Shown: positions 48,522 to 60,720 of the stretch, in pieces | Position numbering within the stretch: the first letter of the stretch is position 1 | Layout: the number at the start of each line of letters is the position of its first letter | Assembly (NCBI GenBank): GCA_024180945.1 | Contig: JAKSGN010000037.1 | Span: 2,423,501-2,487,500 of the forward strand | Source of the DNA: Macrophomina tecta | Taxonomy: Eukaryota; Ascomycota; Dothideomycetes; Botryosphaeriales; Botryosphaeriaceae | Direction of reading: 5' to 3' | DNA: 64,000 bases | Notes under the pieces: model-generated | Database searches by the model: none | What the model was told of the DNA's origin: nothing | Seen by the model: the letters and a program-made list of their open reading frames with translations, nothing else | Made by a program: the position numbers and the translations under genes

Positions 48522-50147
48522 ATGACATCAACACAGAACCTCGAATCACCCCAGAAAGAGGGCAGACTACTCCTTGCTAAGCATGCTGTTCAAAACGATC
48601 GAGTTTCGAGCATTCGCAAGGCTGCAACATCGTACGATATACCTCGAACTACTCTCCAACGTCGTCTTGATGGAACGGCCTCACAAAGCGCGTCTAATTC
48701 GCAAAAACGAAAGCTACAGCCGTCCGAGGAAAAGGCTTTGGTTGAGTGGATCCTAAGCCTCGATCGGCGAGGATTCCCTCCCCAGATTATCGATGTACGA
48801 AGGATGGCGGACTGTTTACTGGCAGCGCGCGGCCATAATCCTCCACCTCAGCCAGTCGGCAAGAATTGGACATCTCGGTTTATCAACAACCAGCCTAAGC
48901 TTAAAACGAAATGGAATCGAAAGTTCCATTCACAACGCGCCAAATGCGAGGATCCAGACACAATTAACGCGTGGTTTACGCGTGTTCAAGAGACGCGTCA
49001 GTTGTACGGCATTCTCGATGACGACGTCTACAATTTTGACGAGACAGGATTTATGATGGGTGTAGTTGCGACATCTAAGGTTGTTACAAGCTCCGATACG
49101 ATCGGCCGAGCAGTTGTCGTACAGCCAGGAAACCGTGAGTGGACAACGGCGATCGAGGGCATCAACGCGTCCGGCTGGGCGATTCCGCCGTTCATCATCC
49201 TCGCCGGAAAGGTCCACCAGTCAAACTGGTATCGAGGACTGCCGGCTGACTGGGTAATTGCTGTAAGCAGCAATGGCTGGACGACTGACCAGCTCGGATT
49301 TGAATGGATCAAGCACTTCAATACGCACACAGAGTCCTGTACAAAGGGAGCCTACCGTCTACTCTTCCTCGACGGCCACAGCAGCCATGCAACACCTGAA
49401 TTTGACCAATACTGCATTTCAAACAACATTATCGCGCTCTGCATGCCTGCGCATACATCGCACCTTCTCCAGCCGCTTGATGTAAGCTGCTTCTCCCCTC
49501 TTAAGCGCTTGTACGGTCAGGAGGTTCAAGAAAGCGTCCGCCAAGGAATCCACCATATCGACAAAGATGACTTTCTCGCAATATACTCGAGGGTGCGCCC
49601 ATCAGTATTTACGAGTCAAAACATTAGAAGTGGATTTCAAGCCACGAGGCTTATACCGTGCAACCCACAACGCGTCTTATCGTCGCTTACCGTCACCAAA
49701 ACACCCTCTCCACCAGCTACAGCTAATGGACACGCACCTCAGTGGACGTCGGAAACACCTCATACTCTAACCCAGCTAGAGCAACAGGCTCGGCTTATAC
49801 GGGATCTTATTCAACGCCAATCGCAGAGCCCGACAAGCCAGGCATTTAGTCAACTTGTGAAGGGATGTCAGATGGCGATGAATTCAGCTGTGATACTTGC
49901 AAAGGAGAATTCGGAGCTTCGCGCGACTAACCAACGGCGAAAACAGAAGCAGCAATACCGGCGAAGATATATTGCACAGGGAGGCGCTCTGCAGGCTCAG
50001 CAGGGGCAGTTCTTAGTTCACGGGATAGGAAATGGGGAACAAGAGGCTGATCAACGGGAGGCGACGGCTGTACGGCAACGCGCGCCACCGACGTGCAGCA
50101 ATTGTCATTTACAAGGCCACACGATTCGCCGATGTCCTAATAACTAG
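48522..50147 (+). CDS. Fot1/pogo family transposase, intact, 541 aa
   Basis: Cut-and-paste transposase of the Tc1-mariner/pogo superfamily. Residues about 12-51 form a psq-type helix-turn-helix (LLLAKHAVQNDRVSSIRKAA, RTTLQRRLDG). About 64-135 form the CENP-B/Tc5-like second DNA-binding domain (ALVEWILSLDRRGFPPQI, VGKNWTSRFI). The catalytic core holds Asp173 (Y-N-F-D-E-T-G-F), Asp284 (L-F-L-D-G-H-S-S-H) and Asp320 (L-L-Q-P-L-D-V), a DD35D triad, all intact. The C-terminus carries a CCHC zinc knuckle, C525-x2-C528-x4-H533-x4-C538, after a basic region. The length equals that of the Fot1 transposase (about 542 aa). The ATG at 48522 in CAACAATGAC is the first in the frame and lies just inside the TIR. 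No intron is needed. The only gene here likely to give a functional protein. Confidence 0.96.
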   Translation: MTSTQNLESPQKEGRLLLAKHAVQNDRVSSIRKAATSYDIPRTTLQRRLDGTASQSASNSQKRKLQPSEEKALVEWILSLDRRGFPPQIIDVRRMADCLLAARGHNPPPQPVGKNWTSRFINNQPKLKTKWNRKFHSQRAKCEDPDTINAWFTRVQETRQLYGILDDDVYNFDETGFMMGVVATSKVVTSSDTIGRAVVVQPGNREWTTAIEGINASGWAIPPFIILAGKVHQSNWYRGLPADWVIAVSSNGWTTDQLGFEWIKHFNTHTESCTKGAYRLLFLDGHSSHATPEFDQYCISNNIIALCMPAHTSHLLQPLDVSCFSPLKRLYGQEVQESVRQGIHHIDKDDFLAIYSRVRPSVFTSQNIRSGFQATRLIPCNPQRVLSSLTVTKTPSPPATANGHAPQWTSETPHTLTQLEQQARLIRDLIQRQSQSPTSQAFSQLVKGCQMAMNSAVILAKENSELRATNQRRKQKQQYRRRYIAQGGALQAQQGQFLVHGIGNGEQEADQREATAVRQRAPPTCSNCHLQGHTIRRCPNN

Positions 50148-50211
50148 AGAGTGGTCAGATAGGGATTTTGATTAAATTAAAGGCGTTATGGTGAAATAAC
50201 TGTACTAATAA

Positions 50212-50273
50212 GCGTTTTGGTGTTGGTGGGGTGGCCCACTGACTGGTGTGGCCCACTGAGTGGTGAAACACGT
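50212..50273. repeat. Pogo-2 right TIR
   Basis: Exact reverse complement of 48441-48502, followed by TA. Confidence 0.95.
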
Positions 50274-50275
50274 TA

Positions 50276-52797
50276 CTTACTATAATTAAAACTATTCTAT
50301 ATAAATCTTAATAAATAAAGAAAATTCGAATTCTAAGAGCTTTTTAAAAAAAATTTATTATAATATTAAAAGATAGACTAAAGAAGAAAGTTCTAGAGTA
50401 TAATAATTTTTTATACTAAAACCCCTTCTTCTTAGTAAAGAAGAAGAATAAAAAGTACTACTTAATTAATTCTATAGTTAATATTAACTAAGTAATAATT
50501 AGAAATATATATTTTTCTCTAAATACTAATAAATTTATAAAATACTTCTTTAGAAAGAAGGTTTTTAGCCTTCTAGACTTCTTTTTAGAATATAACTAAA
50601 TACTACTAGTAAAGAAAAGATTAAATTTAATATCTTTTAATACTCTAATTAGTTTTTTATATTATATAACTATTTTATAGAAAGTAACTAACTTAGTTAT
50701 ATAGTTCTAATATACTATTATATTTATTCTTAAGAACTATATTCTATAGAAGACTCGAAACTATATTAATAATATTATAATTAATAGGCCACGATCTAAT
50801 TATAAAAACAAAGAGATTAAATCTAAACTATAGAGATTTATAGTTAAATATATCTAGAATCTTAATATTATATTATATAATATAAAAAGTGCGGGCTATA
50901 TAATCTTAAAGAAGAAGATATACTTCTATTAAAAAAATATAGCTATTTTAGATTATATCTACAACGCTAATAGAAGGTATTCTAATCTAAAAAAGATTAA
51001 GAAAATTCTAAATTAACTACTCTATTAGAACTAATAAGAAATACGAGAATTTCTTAGACTCTATAATTACTATTAAGTATAGATATTCTACTACGATATA
51101 AGTACTAAGCTATTATATAACCTTTTTAGAAAAAACATTATCTTTAAATAGATAAATAAGTATTAGAAAGCTATAGATAAGCTTAAAGTAGCTATTACTT
51201 TCTTTTTTTCTCTAATATTAGTTAATTATAAGAAAGGCTATAGTAAAATTATTATATAAGTAGACGCTTTAAAGTAAGAATAGAGTATATACTTAGCTTA
51301 AATTAGCTATAATAAAAGAAGGCGCCCTACATAATTTAAATCTAAAATTTAGTCCTCTACTAAGAAAAAGTATAATAGTAATAAACTAGAATATAAAGCG
51401 CTTATATACGAACTAAAGCGGTTTTGCTATTAGCTCTACGAAGTATAATTTATAGTAGAAATAGACTATAAAGTTCTAGTTATTTAACTCTAGTAAATAA
51501 TAATAAATTTATCTAGAATGTTAATTACTAAATAGCTTATCTAGATTTACCTTATAGATTTTAAAGTATAATATATTCTAGAGAATAAAAATATTGTAGC
51601 TAATATATTATCTAAAAAAAGGCTTAGGTCTAGAAAACGTAAAGACTTAGATAGAAACTTAGATAACTAAATAGATATCTAGCTTAGTTAACTAAAAACT
51701 AAGAACCCTAGTGAAGGAAATTTAGAATTACGAACTAGAAACTAGAAAAATAAATACTCGAAAACTAGGGCCTTAAGAGTAGAAAATTCTAAAGCGGGAA
51801 CTAAAAATTCTAAGTCTAGAATTTCTAAAGGCCGGAATTAAGAGAACTAGAAAACTAGACTTTAGAAAACTAGAAAATAGAAATTTAGAAATTTAGAAAA
51901 TCTAGTACTATAAGATCTAAGGCCTAGGATTTTAAGATACTATACTTTTTCTATAAAAATAGCTAAAGATAGTAGTTAAAGAAAAGATTAGGCCCTTACT
52001 TAGAAAGAATCTAGTATTAGAAACCTACTAAATAAGATATATTAGTTAAAATAGTAGTTAGATATCGCTTAGTAGTTAATAGCTTTATATAGACTACTAT
52101 AGCTTATAAGAAAAAAATTTACTAGCTTTAAGAGAAGAGCGCTTAAGTATATAGTTTAGAAATATATACTATTTTAAAAAGTAATAAGAACTAGTTTAAT
52201 TTAAAGAATTATAGATAGTAATAAGAGAAAGTAAGAGATAATTTATTTACTATATAATAGATATAGTTATAAAGAAAGAGAGGCTATATACTATAAAATA
52301 ACTAATTAATACTACTAGCTAAAAGTATAGAAGAATATTAAAAAGTACTATACTATCTATATAGAGTATTAGTATAGAAACATAGTATAAAAGAAAGCCT
52401 AGCTATATTTATTATAGAGTTTAGCTATAAAGGAGAAATAAAAAATCGATATAATAAAAATACTAAGAGTAAAAGAGTATAAGTTTATTATAATAGCCCG
52501 TAAATTAATATCTAACTAGCCTAAAGAAAGAATACTATAAAAAAATATTTTAAAGACTATTACTAAGTTTATCTACTAAAATATTATCTATAGACACGGA
52601 TATCTAAGAATTATTATAATTAATAAAGATTCGAAGAATAAGAATAAAGTAAAGTACTTATTAGCTTAATAAGAAATTAAGCAAGTAGAAATTTTAGCCT
52701 ATTATATAATAGCTTATAGATTAGTAGAAGTAGAATATAAGCTAATTAGAAACTTCTTAATAAAGCTTACTACTAAAACTAACTAGAAGTAGTTTAA
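50276..52797 (+). pseudogene. Gypsy-4 pol: RT, RNase H, linker, integrase part
   Basis: Reverse transcriptase read-through shows V-F-S-L-L-D-F-F-L-E-Y-N at about 50.57 kb (family S-L-L-D-F-F-S-G-Y-D, with G and D mutated), then QNLNIILYNIKSAGYII. RNase H is at about 51.23-51.6 kb (KLEYKALIYELKRFCYQLYE, VQFIVEIDYKVLV, YILENKNIVANILSKKRL). A repetitive basic linker lies at about 51.71-51.91 kb. Integrase is at about 52.0-52.79 kb (NIIYRHGYLRIIIINRDSKN, VEILAYYIIAYRLVEVEY). I recognise this as the common fungal gypsy type with 'YGVRFVVEID' in RNase H. It is cut by Gypsy-5. Confidence 0.82.
51715..51910 (+). repeat. short-period repeat coding for a basic linker in Gypsy-4
   Basis: Degenerate repeats of (A)CTAGAAA(A) every 9-12 bases, encoding strings such as ENQKTRLQKTRKQKFRNLEN when stops are read as Gln. 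It lies between RNase H and integrase. Confidence 0.55.
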
Positions 52798-53576
52798 TAT
52801 AATAGTAATCTCTTCTACTAGGCTTTAAAATCGCCTAGTAGGGTTGAATAGCTAAAAGATTTACTTTAAAGAATAAGAGAAGAATAAAGAGTTAAAATAG
52901 TAGTAGTAATTACGTAATATATTAATATATAGTGCGCGTTAGGCTTATTATCTTTAATAGAGTTATATTAGAACTTTAAGTTAACTATAAAGATTAAAGT
53001 ACTATCTAAGAAGTATATCTATATATTATAAAAAAGTTATAGTAATCTAGATTAATATAGCTAAATTAAAGTAGCTAGATTAATAGTATTAGATTATTAA
53101 TCTTAGATTAGATTAATCTAGGTAGGCCCTATAGGTCTTATATAACTTAGGCGCTAAAGTCTATTTCTTAGAATTTAACTTCTATATTAGTTAAAAAAGT
53201 ATTATACTACTAGACTATTATTTCTTAGATTATATATATTATTTAACTTTCTTCTATTTATTTCTCTTAGCTCGAAGTTAGTTTTTAAGATTTATAATTC
53301 TTTTCTTAGAGGTATTTTTTCCCTATAAAAGTTTAATCTAGTTAGTATTTCTATAGCCTTACTATACTATATAGGTATTATTTTTATATAGACTTTCGCT
53401 ACTATCTTATCTAGGCCTGTACGCGCTATTCTTCCTCGAGGCTAGTTTTTCTATACGGGTATACTAGTATTACAGCTTTACTATTCTTACGGGTTCTTAG
53501 TCTCTATAGTACTTTTTCCCGTGTAGACTTTCTATTCGTGGGGTTATAAAGCCCTTATTTTTTAGAGTTTATAATA
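52798..53576 (-). repeat. Gypsy-5 3' LTR (left)
   Basis: Starts TATAATAGTAATCTCTTC. The pattern of differences from the right LTR is transitions. Confidence 0.88.
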
Positions 53577-53590
53577 CTATCCCCCCTCTT

Positions 53591-56500
53591 AAGAATCTTT
53601 AACCTAAAGATTTATTTATTTATTTATATTTTAGGCTTCTTTTATTTTCTTATTTTCTTTTTTTATTATAAGCCTCCCGCCATACCTCTAAAATAAAAGC
53701 GCGATTTTTAGAAGACTAAGTATAAGTCTCTAGATACGAAGATTAATTTACTAGGTATTACGATATTTATTTCTTATTCGTAGTATTTACTTCTAAATAC
53801 CTAGTAAAAGGCTAAGAAGTCTAAGATAGTATATTAGATAGCCTTAGGTTTTTCTTATTATAATAAATATTATCGTGCCGGGTATACTAGTTATAATACT
53901 AGCGGTCTTAAGAACTTTAATTATTAATTCTTCTTTAGTAGTCTTATAAGTCTACTAACTCTTTCTTTAGTTAAACGTCTTTATCGTGCCTTAGATAAGG
54001 CGCGCTTAAAATATACTACTTTTAAAAATTAGCTTTAAAAGGCGGCCTTCGATCTTTCTCGTACTAAAAAATAGTAAAAGTTATTTAAGTATCGTACTAC
54101 CCTAATATTATAATATAAGTTAGATGCGATTAATATACTTAGAAAGTTAAAAGCGCTAGAGGCTAGAAATATCTCTAACTCTAAAAATACTAAGAAGGAG
54201 CGATCGTTAAAGTATTTATATAGCGATATCTTAGCTAATAATACTATAAAGTTATTCTAGTTTATTAGATCTTCTAGCGTTAGTTTAGGTTCTACGTCTC
54301 TCGAGGACTCTAGTCTAGTTAATTAGGCGTAGTTATCTTTATTTTCTAATTTTAATTTTAGGTTCTTTATATATAACGAGTCGGCGGTATTAGTTAATCT
54401 AGGTGTCGGTAATAAAACTTATTAATAAGTTCTTAATAGTTATAGAGTTTTAGTAGTTTTTAGATATTATTCTAGTCTTCTTTCTATTTAAGAAAATATC
54501 GAAACTAACTATTAATATAGCCGCTATCTAGAATCTATTCTATATTTTAGTTTATATTTTTATTAGCGTTTAGATTTTCTAGTAGTATTTCTTTTATCTA
54601 GTATAATAGTATAGTATTCTCTAGTACTAGCTCGAGAAGTAAGATATAAAATACTAGATATATTTATATAGTATTAGATAGTCTAAGGCGGAAATTAACC
54701 TTTCTAATCTATTTTTTAATTTTAAATAGTTCGATTTTCTTAAAGTTTAATTTATTATTCGGCTATTTTATTTTAATATTTTTTTTAAGAAAATAAACTT
54801 TATTTCTTCTTTTTAGCTTTAGTACTTTCTAATACTATCTATTATAGTATTTATCTATTTATAGAGCTATAAATTTAAGGTCTAGATATAGTTATTTATA
54901 GAGTATCTTTAGCTAGTCTACTTTAAAAATTTCTTTTTAGGCTAGGGATTCGCTTAGTATTAGCTCTTTATAGACTATAGGCTTATAATCGTAATTAGTG
55001 TAGAATAGGAATTCTTATATAGCTAATACTTTTAAGCTATTATATATAAACTATACGAGTAGTAGTAGCTTAACCTAATTATTTTATATATAGTTAAGAT
55101 AGTAGTATAGGTACTATTCTAGTATTTAATTTATTTATTTTATTTATTCGTCTATTTAAGAATATACTATAGTTAAGAGCTTATACTTAGCTCTAAGCTA
55201 GCGGGTAAGAGTCTACTAGAATTAAGATATAAATAGCTAATTTCTATCTAATATAAGCTCTTTTAGTAATTTATAGTTACTAAGAATTATTCTAAGAAAT
55301 ATATAGACGAGTTCTTTCGCATTTACCGCCTTAAGATATAGTAAATAATATATATATTTTATTATTTTATTAATGATAACTAGAATTAAGTTATACTTAA
55401 TTTTAGTAAGTGGTTTTTCTAACTTAGATAGATTTATAATAAAGTCTAGTAAGTTAAATTACTAAGAGTGCTTTAGTACTAGTAGTAGATAAAGTAGTTT
55501 ATAAGATACGTATCTTATAACCTTACTTTTAATATAAAGATTATATTACGAGACTACTTATTAAATAGTTCTTCTAAGTTCTAGAAAGTAGTAACTTCTT
55601 ATAATTCGCTCTATTATCTTATCTATTTTCTAATAATCGTATACTAGAACTTTATATATATCTTTTATAAGTTCTTTCTGTAGTTTAACTAGAATATAGA
55701 CTAATTCTAAAAATAAAATTATACTATCTATGTTTCTAGTTATTTAAAAGTTATTATTAAGTTTTTTAATTTCTTAAGCTATTATATTATCTACGTAGGC
55801 TTCTTAGATCTTTTACTTCTATTCGTTGCCTTTAAGGTATATCGCTAGGACGAATAGTCTAGCTAGAATAAGTAAGTTATTTAATTCTTTTTTAAGCTAT
55901 ATTTATTCTAGGCTATAAATAGCTATAATCTAGTAGCTACGGCTAGTAGGTATAAAAGACCTATTCTTCTACGTATTAAGTATTATAGATTATAAACCTA
56001 GCTTTTCTTTAATATAGTCGGCTTATCTACTTAATATATTAGTATAAGTATTCTTAGATTCCTTTCTATAGATAATCTTTATATTATAGAATACTAGCTT
56101 ATTAGCCTACTAAACCTATTAATAATTTAATTCTTTAGTAGTAGTAACGTGCGAGAGGTTTTTATAGTTATAGTAGACTATAATCTAGTATTTAGTATCT
56201 TTAAAGTAGTGTCTTTATTCTTTAAAAGCCGTAATAATAGCTAAAAGTTTTTTATTATAGATATTATAGTTCTTCTTAGTAGATATTATTTTTCTTAAGT
56301 AGTAGGTAATAGAGTATAGTTTATCTTCTTTATCTAACTAACTAAGTATAACTTCTATAGTATAGTCTAAAGCATTAGTCTCTACTATAATTAATAGATC
56401 TAGGTTATAGAGTCCTAGAACTAGTATTTTTATAAATATCTATTTTAGTAAGTCGAATACTTATTATTATTTTTCTTTTTATATAAACCTATACTTCTTC

Positions 56501-59500
56501 TTAATAATATTAGTTAGAGGTACCACTATTTTAGTATAGTTTATAATAAACTTCTAATAGAAGTTAGTAAATCTAAGAAAGAATTATACTTCTCTAATAA
56601 TTTACGATATAGATTAGTCTCTAATTACGTCTAGTTTTTTATTATCTATACTAATATATCCTAGAATAATAATAAACCCTAGGTATTTTATTTTTTATAT
56701 ATACTACTCGCTTTTTTCTAGGGCTACTTAGAGGTTTTACTCGTCTAAGGCCTTTAGAACTTTTTTTATATACTTAGTATATTTCTCGAGCGTCTTCGAG
56801 TATATTAGAATATCGTCTAGGTAAGCTAAGGCGAATATATTTAAATATAAATATAGAATATTATTAACTAAGCTCTAGAAGGTGGCTAATATATTAGTAA
56901 GCCTAAAGAATATTACTATATAAATTCTAAAATATATTAAAATATTTTTAATATATTTTAGAATTCTTATAAAACTATCTCTAATTCTAGTATAGATGCT
57001 AATTTATTCGTAGTAGACCTTATAATTTTACTAAGGTCTACGCTAGCCTTAGCTACTAAAATATCTTTATCGTTATAGCTCTTATACCCGAGGAGACTAG
57101 TATCTACTTTATTCGGGTAGCTATACTATTTATTAAGCCTTTAGGAGTAGTTTTCTCTAACTAGCTTTAGGCTATTCTTATTCTTAGTCGTAAGGCCCCG
57201 TATTATATAAGTAAGAGTCTTTTACTTAGTATTCTTACTAGGTTTTATATAAATTATATAGGTTTTTTCTTCTTATCTTATTATAAGTTTTAGTGCTCGA
57301 TAGCTAATAGTCTTAATATCTATAAATATATTATTATTTCGCTATCTTAGCTTAAAGGTTTCGTTCTAGCTCTTTAGTTCTAGTATTTTTTTTTTAGCTC
57401 TATTAGCTTCTTCTTACTATTATAAGGTAGCATCTATAGTATTTATTAGAAAATATAATAGTCTCTATTCTCTAGCTAATATATAGCTTATAAGTCTTTA
57501 GCTATAATATTTCTAGAATAATATTATATCTAGAAATTATTATTATATTAAGGTTAATTCTTTCTTAGTAATTACTAATAGTAAAAAATACTTCCCCTAT
57601 TTTAATTTATATTTAGCTATTTTCGTATTTCCCTAGAAAGCTGTCTACTATACTTAGCTAATAAGAGTAATTCTTAGCTTACTAAGATAGTTAGTTCTTA
57701 ATAATAAACTTAAAATCGACGAATACGCCTTATATACTACTATCAATTATAGCTATTACTTTTTTTCTATAGAATATAACTAGGATATATAAAAGTTAAT
57801 ATAGATTTAATTTAGTAGGTATAATTCCGTTCGCTATATATATAATCTAGTTAAGAAATCTATTTAACGGCCCCTTCTAGGATTTCTATCTAGAAGAGCC
57901 ATCTAGTTTTTTAGTATAGATTATTCTATTATTTTATAATGAATATATTTATTCTATTCTTTAATTAGAACTAGAGTATCTTTCTATTACGTCTATCTAC
58001 CGTGCTTAATTAGTTATCTCTAGTAGATCTAACTATTCCAAACCTAATACTAAAAGATAGGCATATTATATTTTTCGTAGAATATTTATTATAGAATACT
58101 TCTATTTCTAGTTACTATACTATACTAATAGAGGGTATAGGCTATATTATAAAGATATTATAGATCTTAATATTATTATACTTCTTATACCTCATTCTCT
58201 AACTAGAATATAAGTTTATTAGCTATTTCGAGCAGTAATTTTTTCTTAGGGTTCTAGGTATTATTTTACTAAACGCGTGTATATATCTTTTCTTACTATA
58301 TCTTATATTACTACGTTCCGAGATTAATTATAAAACCTAGAATCTAGGTAACTATAGGTTTTAGGCTATTAAGAATGCGATATATCTTTCTATATTAAGC
58401 TAGATACTTAGTTATTCTTATAAAAGTAGCTTTATTCTACTACTACTTATTATCGGCCGTGCTTAGCTCTAGAATACTATTATATAGTTTCTTCGTATTA
58501 CTATTAACTAGGTTCTTATTATTAGAAAAGGCCTTTATAAGCTCTTCTTTTATTCTTAGAATCGTATTAATATATCACAGCTTCTTAGAATATTAGCCTA
58601 TAGTATTCTTATTACTCTAGTAAGTAGTATAGCTATTATTATAGTAGGCTATCTAGTTAAGCTTCTAATACTTAAGGCTTTAGCTTTCTTTATATTACTT
58701 ATTAATTTTAGTAAAGGGATTTTCTTATTTAGTAATCGTAGAGACTTCTCGGCTTTTTAGTTTTTATATTATAGCCGAGACCTATTTATTCTTTTTAAGA
58801 TAGTAGTATATCTTTTTTTAGATCTTACTATAGTAGATATATAGCTCTTTTTTAAATCTTTATCTTTACTCTAGGGTCTATTTTTTATATTATTTTTTCT
58901 TATAGCCGTTATTTTCTTTTCTATAGTTATTATTTCTTTTTAGTAGGTCGTTTCGGTAGTTAATATTATTTAATTCTATAGCGTCTTCTTTTTTCTAAGT
59001 ATATCTAGGGCATACTAGATGCGAAGTATTAGCGCTATAGTTTACCTTATATTTCTCTAATTATTACTCGAAGAGGCGATTATTATATTTAATAGCTAGC
59101 TTAATAAGCTTATCTAGAGTCTTAAGATTATCTTATATTATAAGTTAGTCTTTAACCCTTTCTTTAAGTCCTTAGTAGTAGTAGTTTATAAGAGTATAGT
59201 TAAACTAGTCGTCTAAATATACTATAGTCTTCTAGAATTCTATAGTATAGTCCGCTACTAAGGTCTTTTAGTAGATATTTATAACGGCTTATCGGGCCTT
59301 ATTAATCTTATTAAGGTCTCTAAAGCTCTATTTAATTTATATTATAAAGTACTTATAGCTACTAAAGACTTTTTTAGTATTTTCTTTATATACTTCTAGT
59401 TCTTTCTTTATTTGGTCTCTAAGATAAGGCTTAAACTACTATACTATAACATCATAGAGATAGGTAATAGTAAATATTATCTTTTTATTATTAGTAGGGA

Positions 59501-59900
59501 AGTCTTTAGAGTTAAAGAAGAAGTATAGATTAAGTTATAAGAGAAAAATTTAAAGCTTCTTAAAATTATTATAAAATAGATCTAGTTTAGCCGTCTTCGT
59601 GCTTCTATTAGAGTATAGAGTTGTGGTTAATACCGAAGTATAAATTATCGCTAGGGTAGAGGTTATTAGAATAGCTTAGTTATAAAGTTTATCTATTTAT
59701 TAATAGAGCTAGGCGTTTTCGTTAGTCTACTTCTAGAGCTATTTACGTAGTTCGCTAATCTAGCCTTATATATCTTAAATAATCTAAAAGAGGTCAGCTA
59801 TAGTTATAAAAAATTATTATTATTTATATTAATATTATTTATTATACTACTTAATTAGCATTAGGTATTAGATAATACTATTTTATTATTAAGTATCTCT
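53591..59900 (-). pseudogene. Gypsy-5 gag-pol, inactivated
   Basis: On the minus strand, reverse transcriptase at 56.80-56.85 kb reads LAYLDDILIYSKTLEKYTKY with an intact YLDD box. RNase H at about 56.2-56.35 kb reads ITYYLRKIISTKKNYNIYNK followed by KLLAIITAFKE, a clear Ty3/gypsy RNase H. Gag is about 58.5-59.4 kb, protease about 57.5 kb, and integrase about 54.8-55.9 kb by colinearity. Stops interrupt all frames. The 3' end shares stretches with Gypsy-1a. Confidence 0.8.
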
Positions 59901-59941
59901 CTTCTTGGAACTATCTTTTCTTATAAGAATAGTAGTTAAAG

Positions 59942-60720
59942 TATAATAGCGGCCTCTTCTACTAGACTTTAAAATTACCTAGTAGGGTTAAATAGCTAAA
60001 GAATTTACCTTAAAGAATAAGAGAAGAATAAAAAATTAAAATAGTAGTAGTAATTATATAATATATTAGTACGCGGTACGTATTAGGCTTATTACCTTTA
60101 ATAGAGTTATATTAGAACTTTAAGTTAACTATAAAGATTAAAGTACTATCTAAAAAGTATATCTATATATTATAGAAAAGTTATAGTAATCTAGATTAAT
60201 ATAGCTAGATTAAAGTAGCTAGATTAATAGTATTAAATTATTAATCTTAGATTAGATTAATCTAGGTAAACCCTATAGATTCTATATAACTTAGATACTA
60301 AAGCCTATTTTCTAAAATCCGACTTCTATATTAGTTAAAAAAGTATTATACTACTAAACTATTATTTCTTAGATTATATATATTATTTAACTTTCTTCTA
60401 TTTATTTCTCTTAGCCTAAAGCTAGTTTTTAGGATTTATAATTCTTTTTTTAGAGGTATTTTTTTTCTATAAAAATTTAATCTAGTTAGTATTTTTATAG
60501 CTTTACTATACCGTATAGGTATTATTTTTATATAGGTTTCTACTACTATCTTATCTAGGCCTATACGCGCTATTCTTTCTTAAGGCTAGTTTTCTTATAC
60601 GGGTATACTAGTATTATAGCTCTACTATTCTTATAAGTTCTTAGCCCCTATAATACTTTTTTCTATATAGGCTTTTTATTTATAGGGTTATAAAGCCTTT
60701 ATTCTTTAGGGTTTGTAATA
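59942..60720 (-). repeat. Gypsy-5 5' LTR (right)
   Basis: Partner of 52798-53576. Just inside it, the minus strand reads CTTTAACTACTATTC as in Gypsy-1a, the probable primer-binding region. Confidence 0.88.

Larger units (their letters stand above)
48441..50273 (+). mobile_element. Pogo-2, intact Fot1/pogo transposon
   Basis: 1833 bases, close to the 1.9 kb of Fot1. Perfect 62-bp terminal inverted repeats (48441-48502, 50212-50273). TA duplication at 48439-48440 and 50274-50275. Base composition is balanced, with many CA and TG, inside a host element that has almost none. One long open transposase gene starts 81 bases from the left end. It shows no RIP damage, so it arrived after the last RIP of this region or in a lineage without it. 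Confidence 0.96.
46308..52797 (+). mobile_element. Gypsy-4, main piece (gag to integrase)
   Basis: A different gypsy lineage from Gypsy-2 and -3. It begins abruptly at the end of the Gypsy-3b LTR, within or before gag, so its 5' LTR is missing. It is interrupted by the complete pogo element at 48441-50273 (TA duplication) and then by Gypsy-5 at 52798 (TTTAA against CCTAA). It continues at 60721-61057. Confidence 0.8.
52798..60720 (-). mobile_element. Gypsy-5, complete chromovirus-like element inside Gypsy-4
   Basis: 779-base LTRs (52798-53576, 59942-60720). Target duplication TTTAA (52793-52797) against CCTAA (60721-60725), two C-to-T differences. The polypurine tract on the minus strand, AAGAGGGGGGATAG, lies at 53577-53590 beside the left LTR. 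Length is 7923 bases. Confidence 0.9.

Noticed and set aside
48574..49770. Several short frames on both strands within Pogo-2
   Set aside because: All overlap the 541-codon transposase in other frames and have no recognisable domains.
48441..50147. Domesticated CENP-B-like gene instead of a transposon
   Set aside because: Perfect TIRs, TA duplication and the full catalytic triad identify a transposon.
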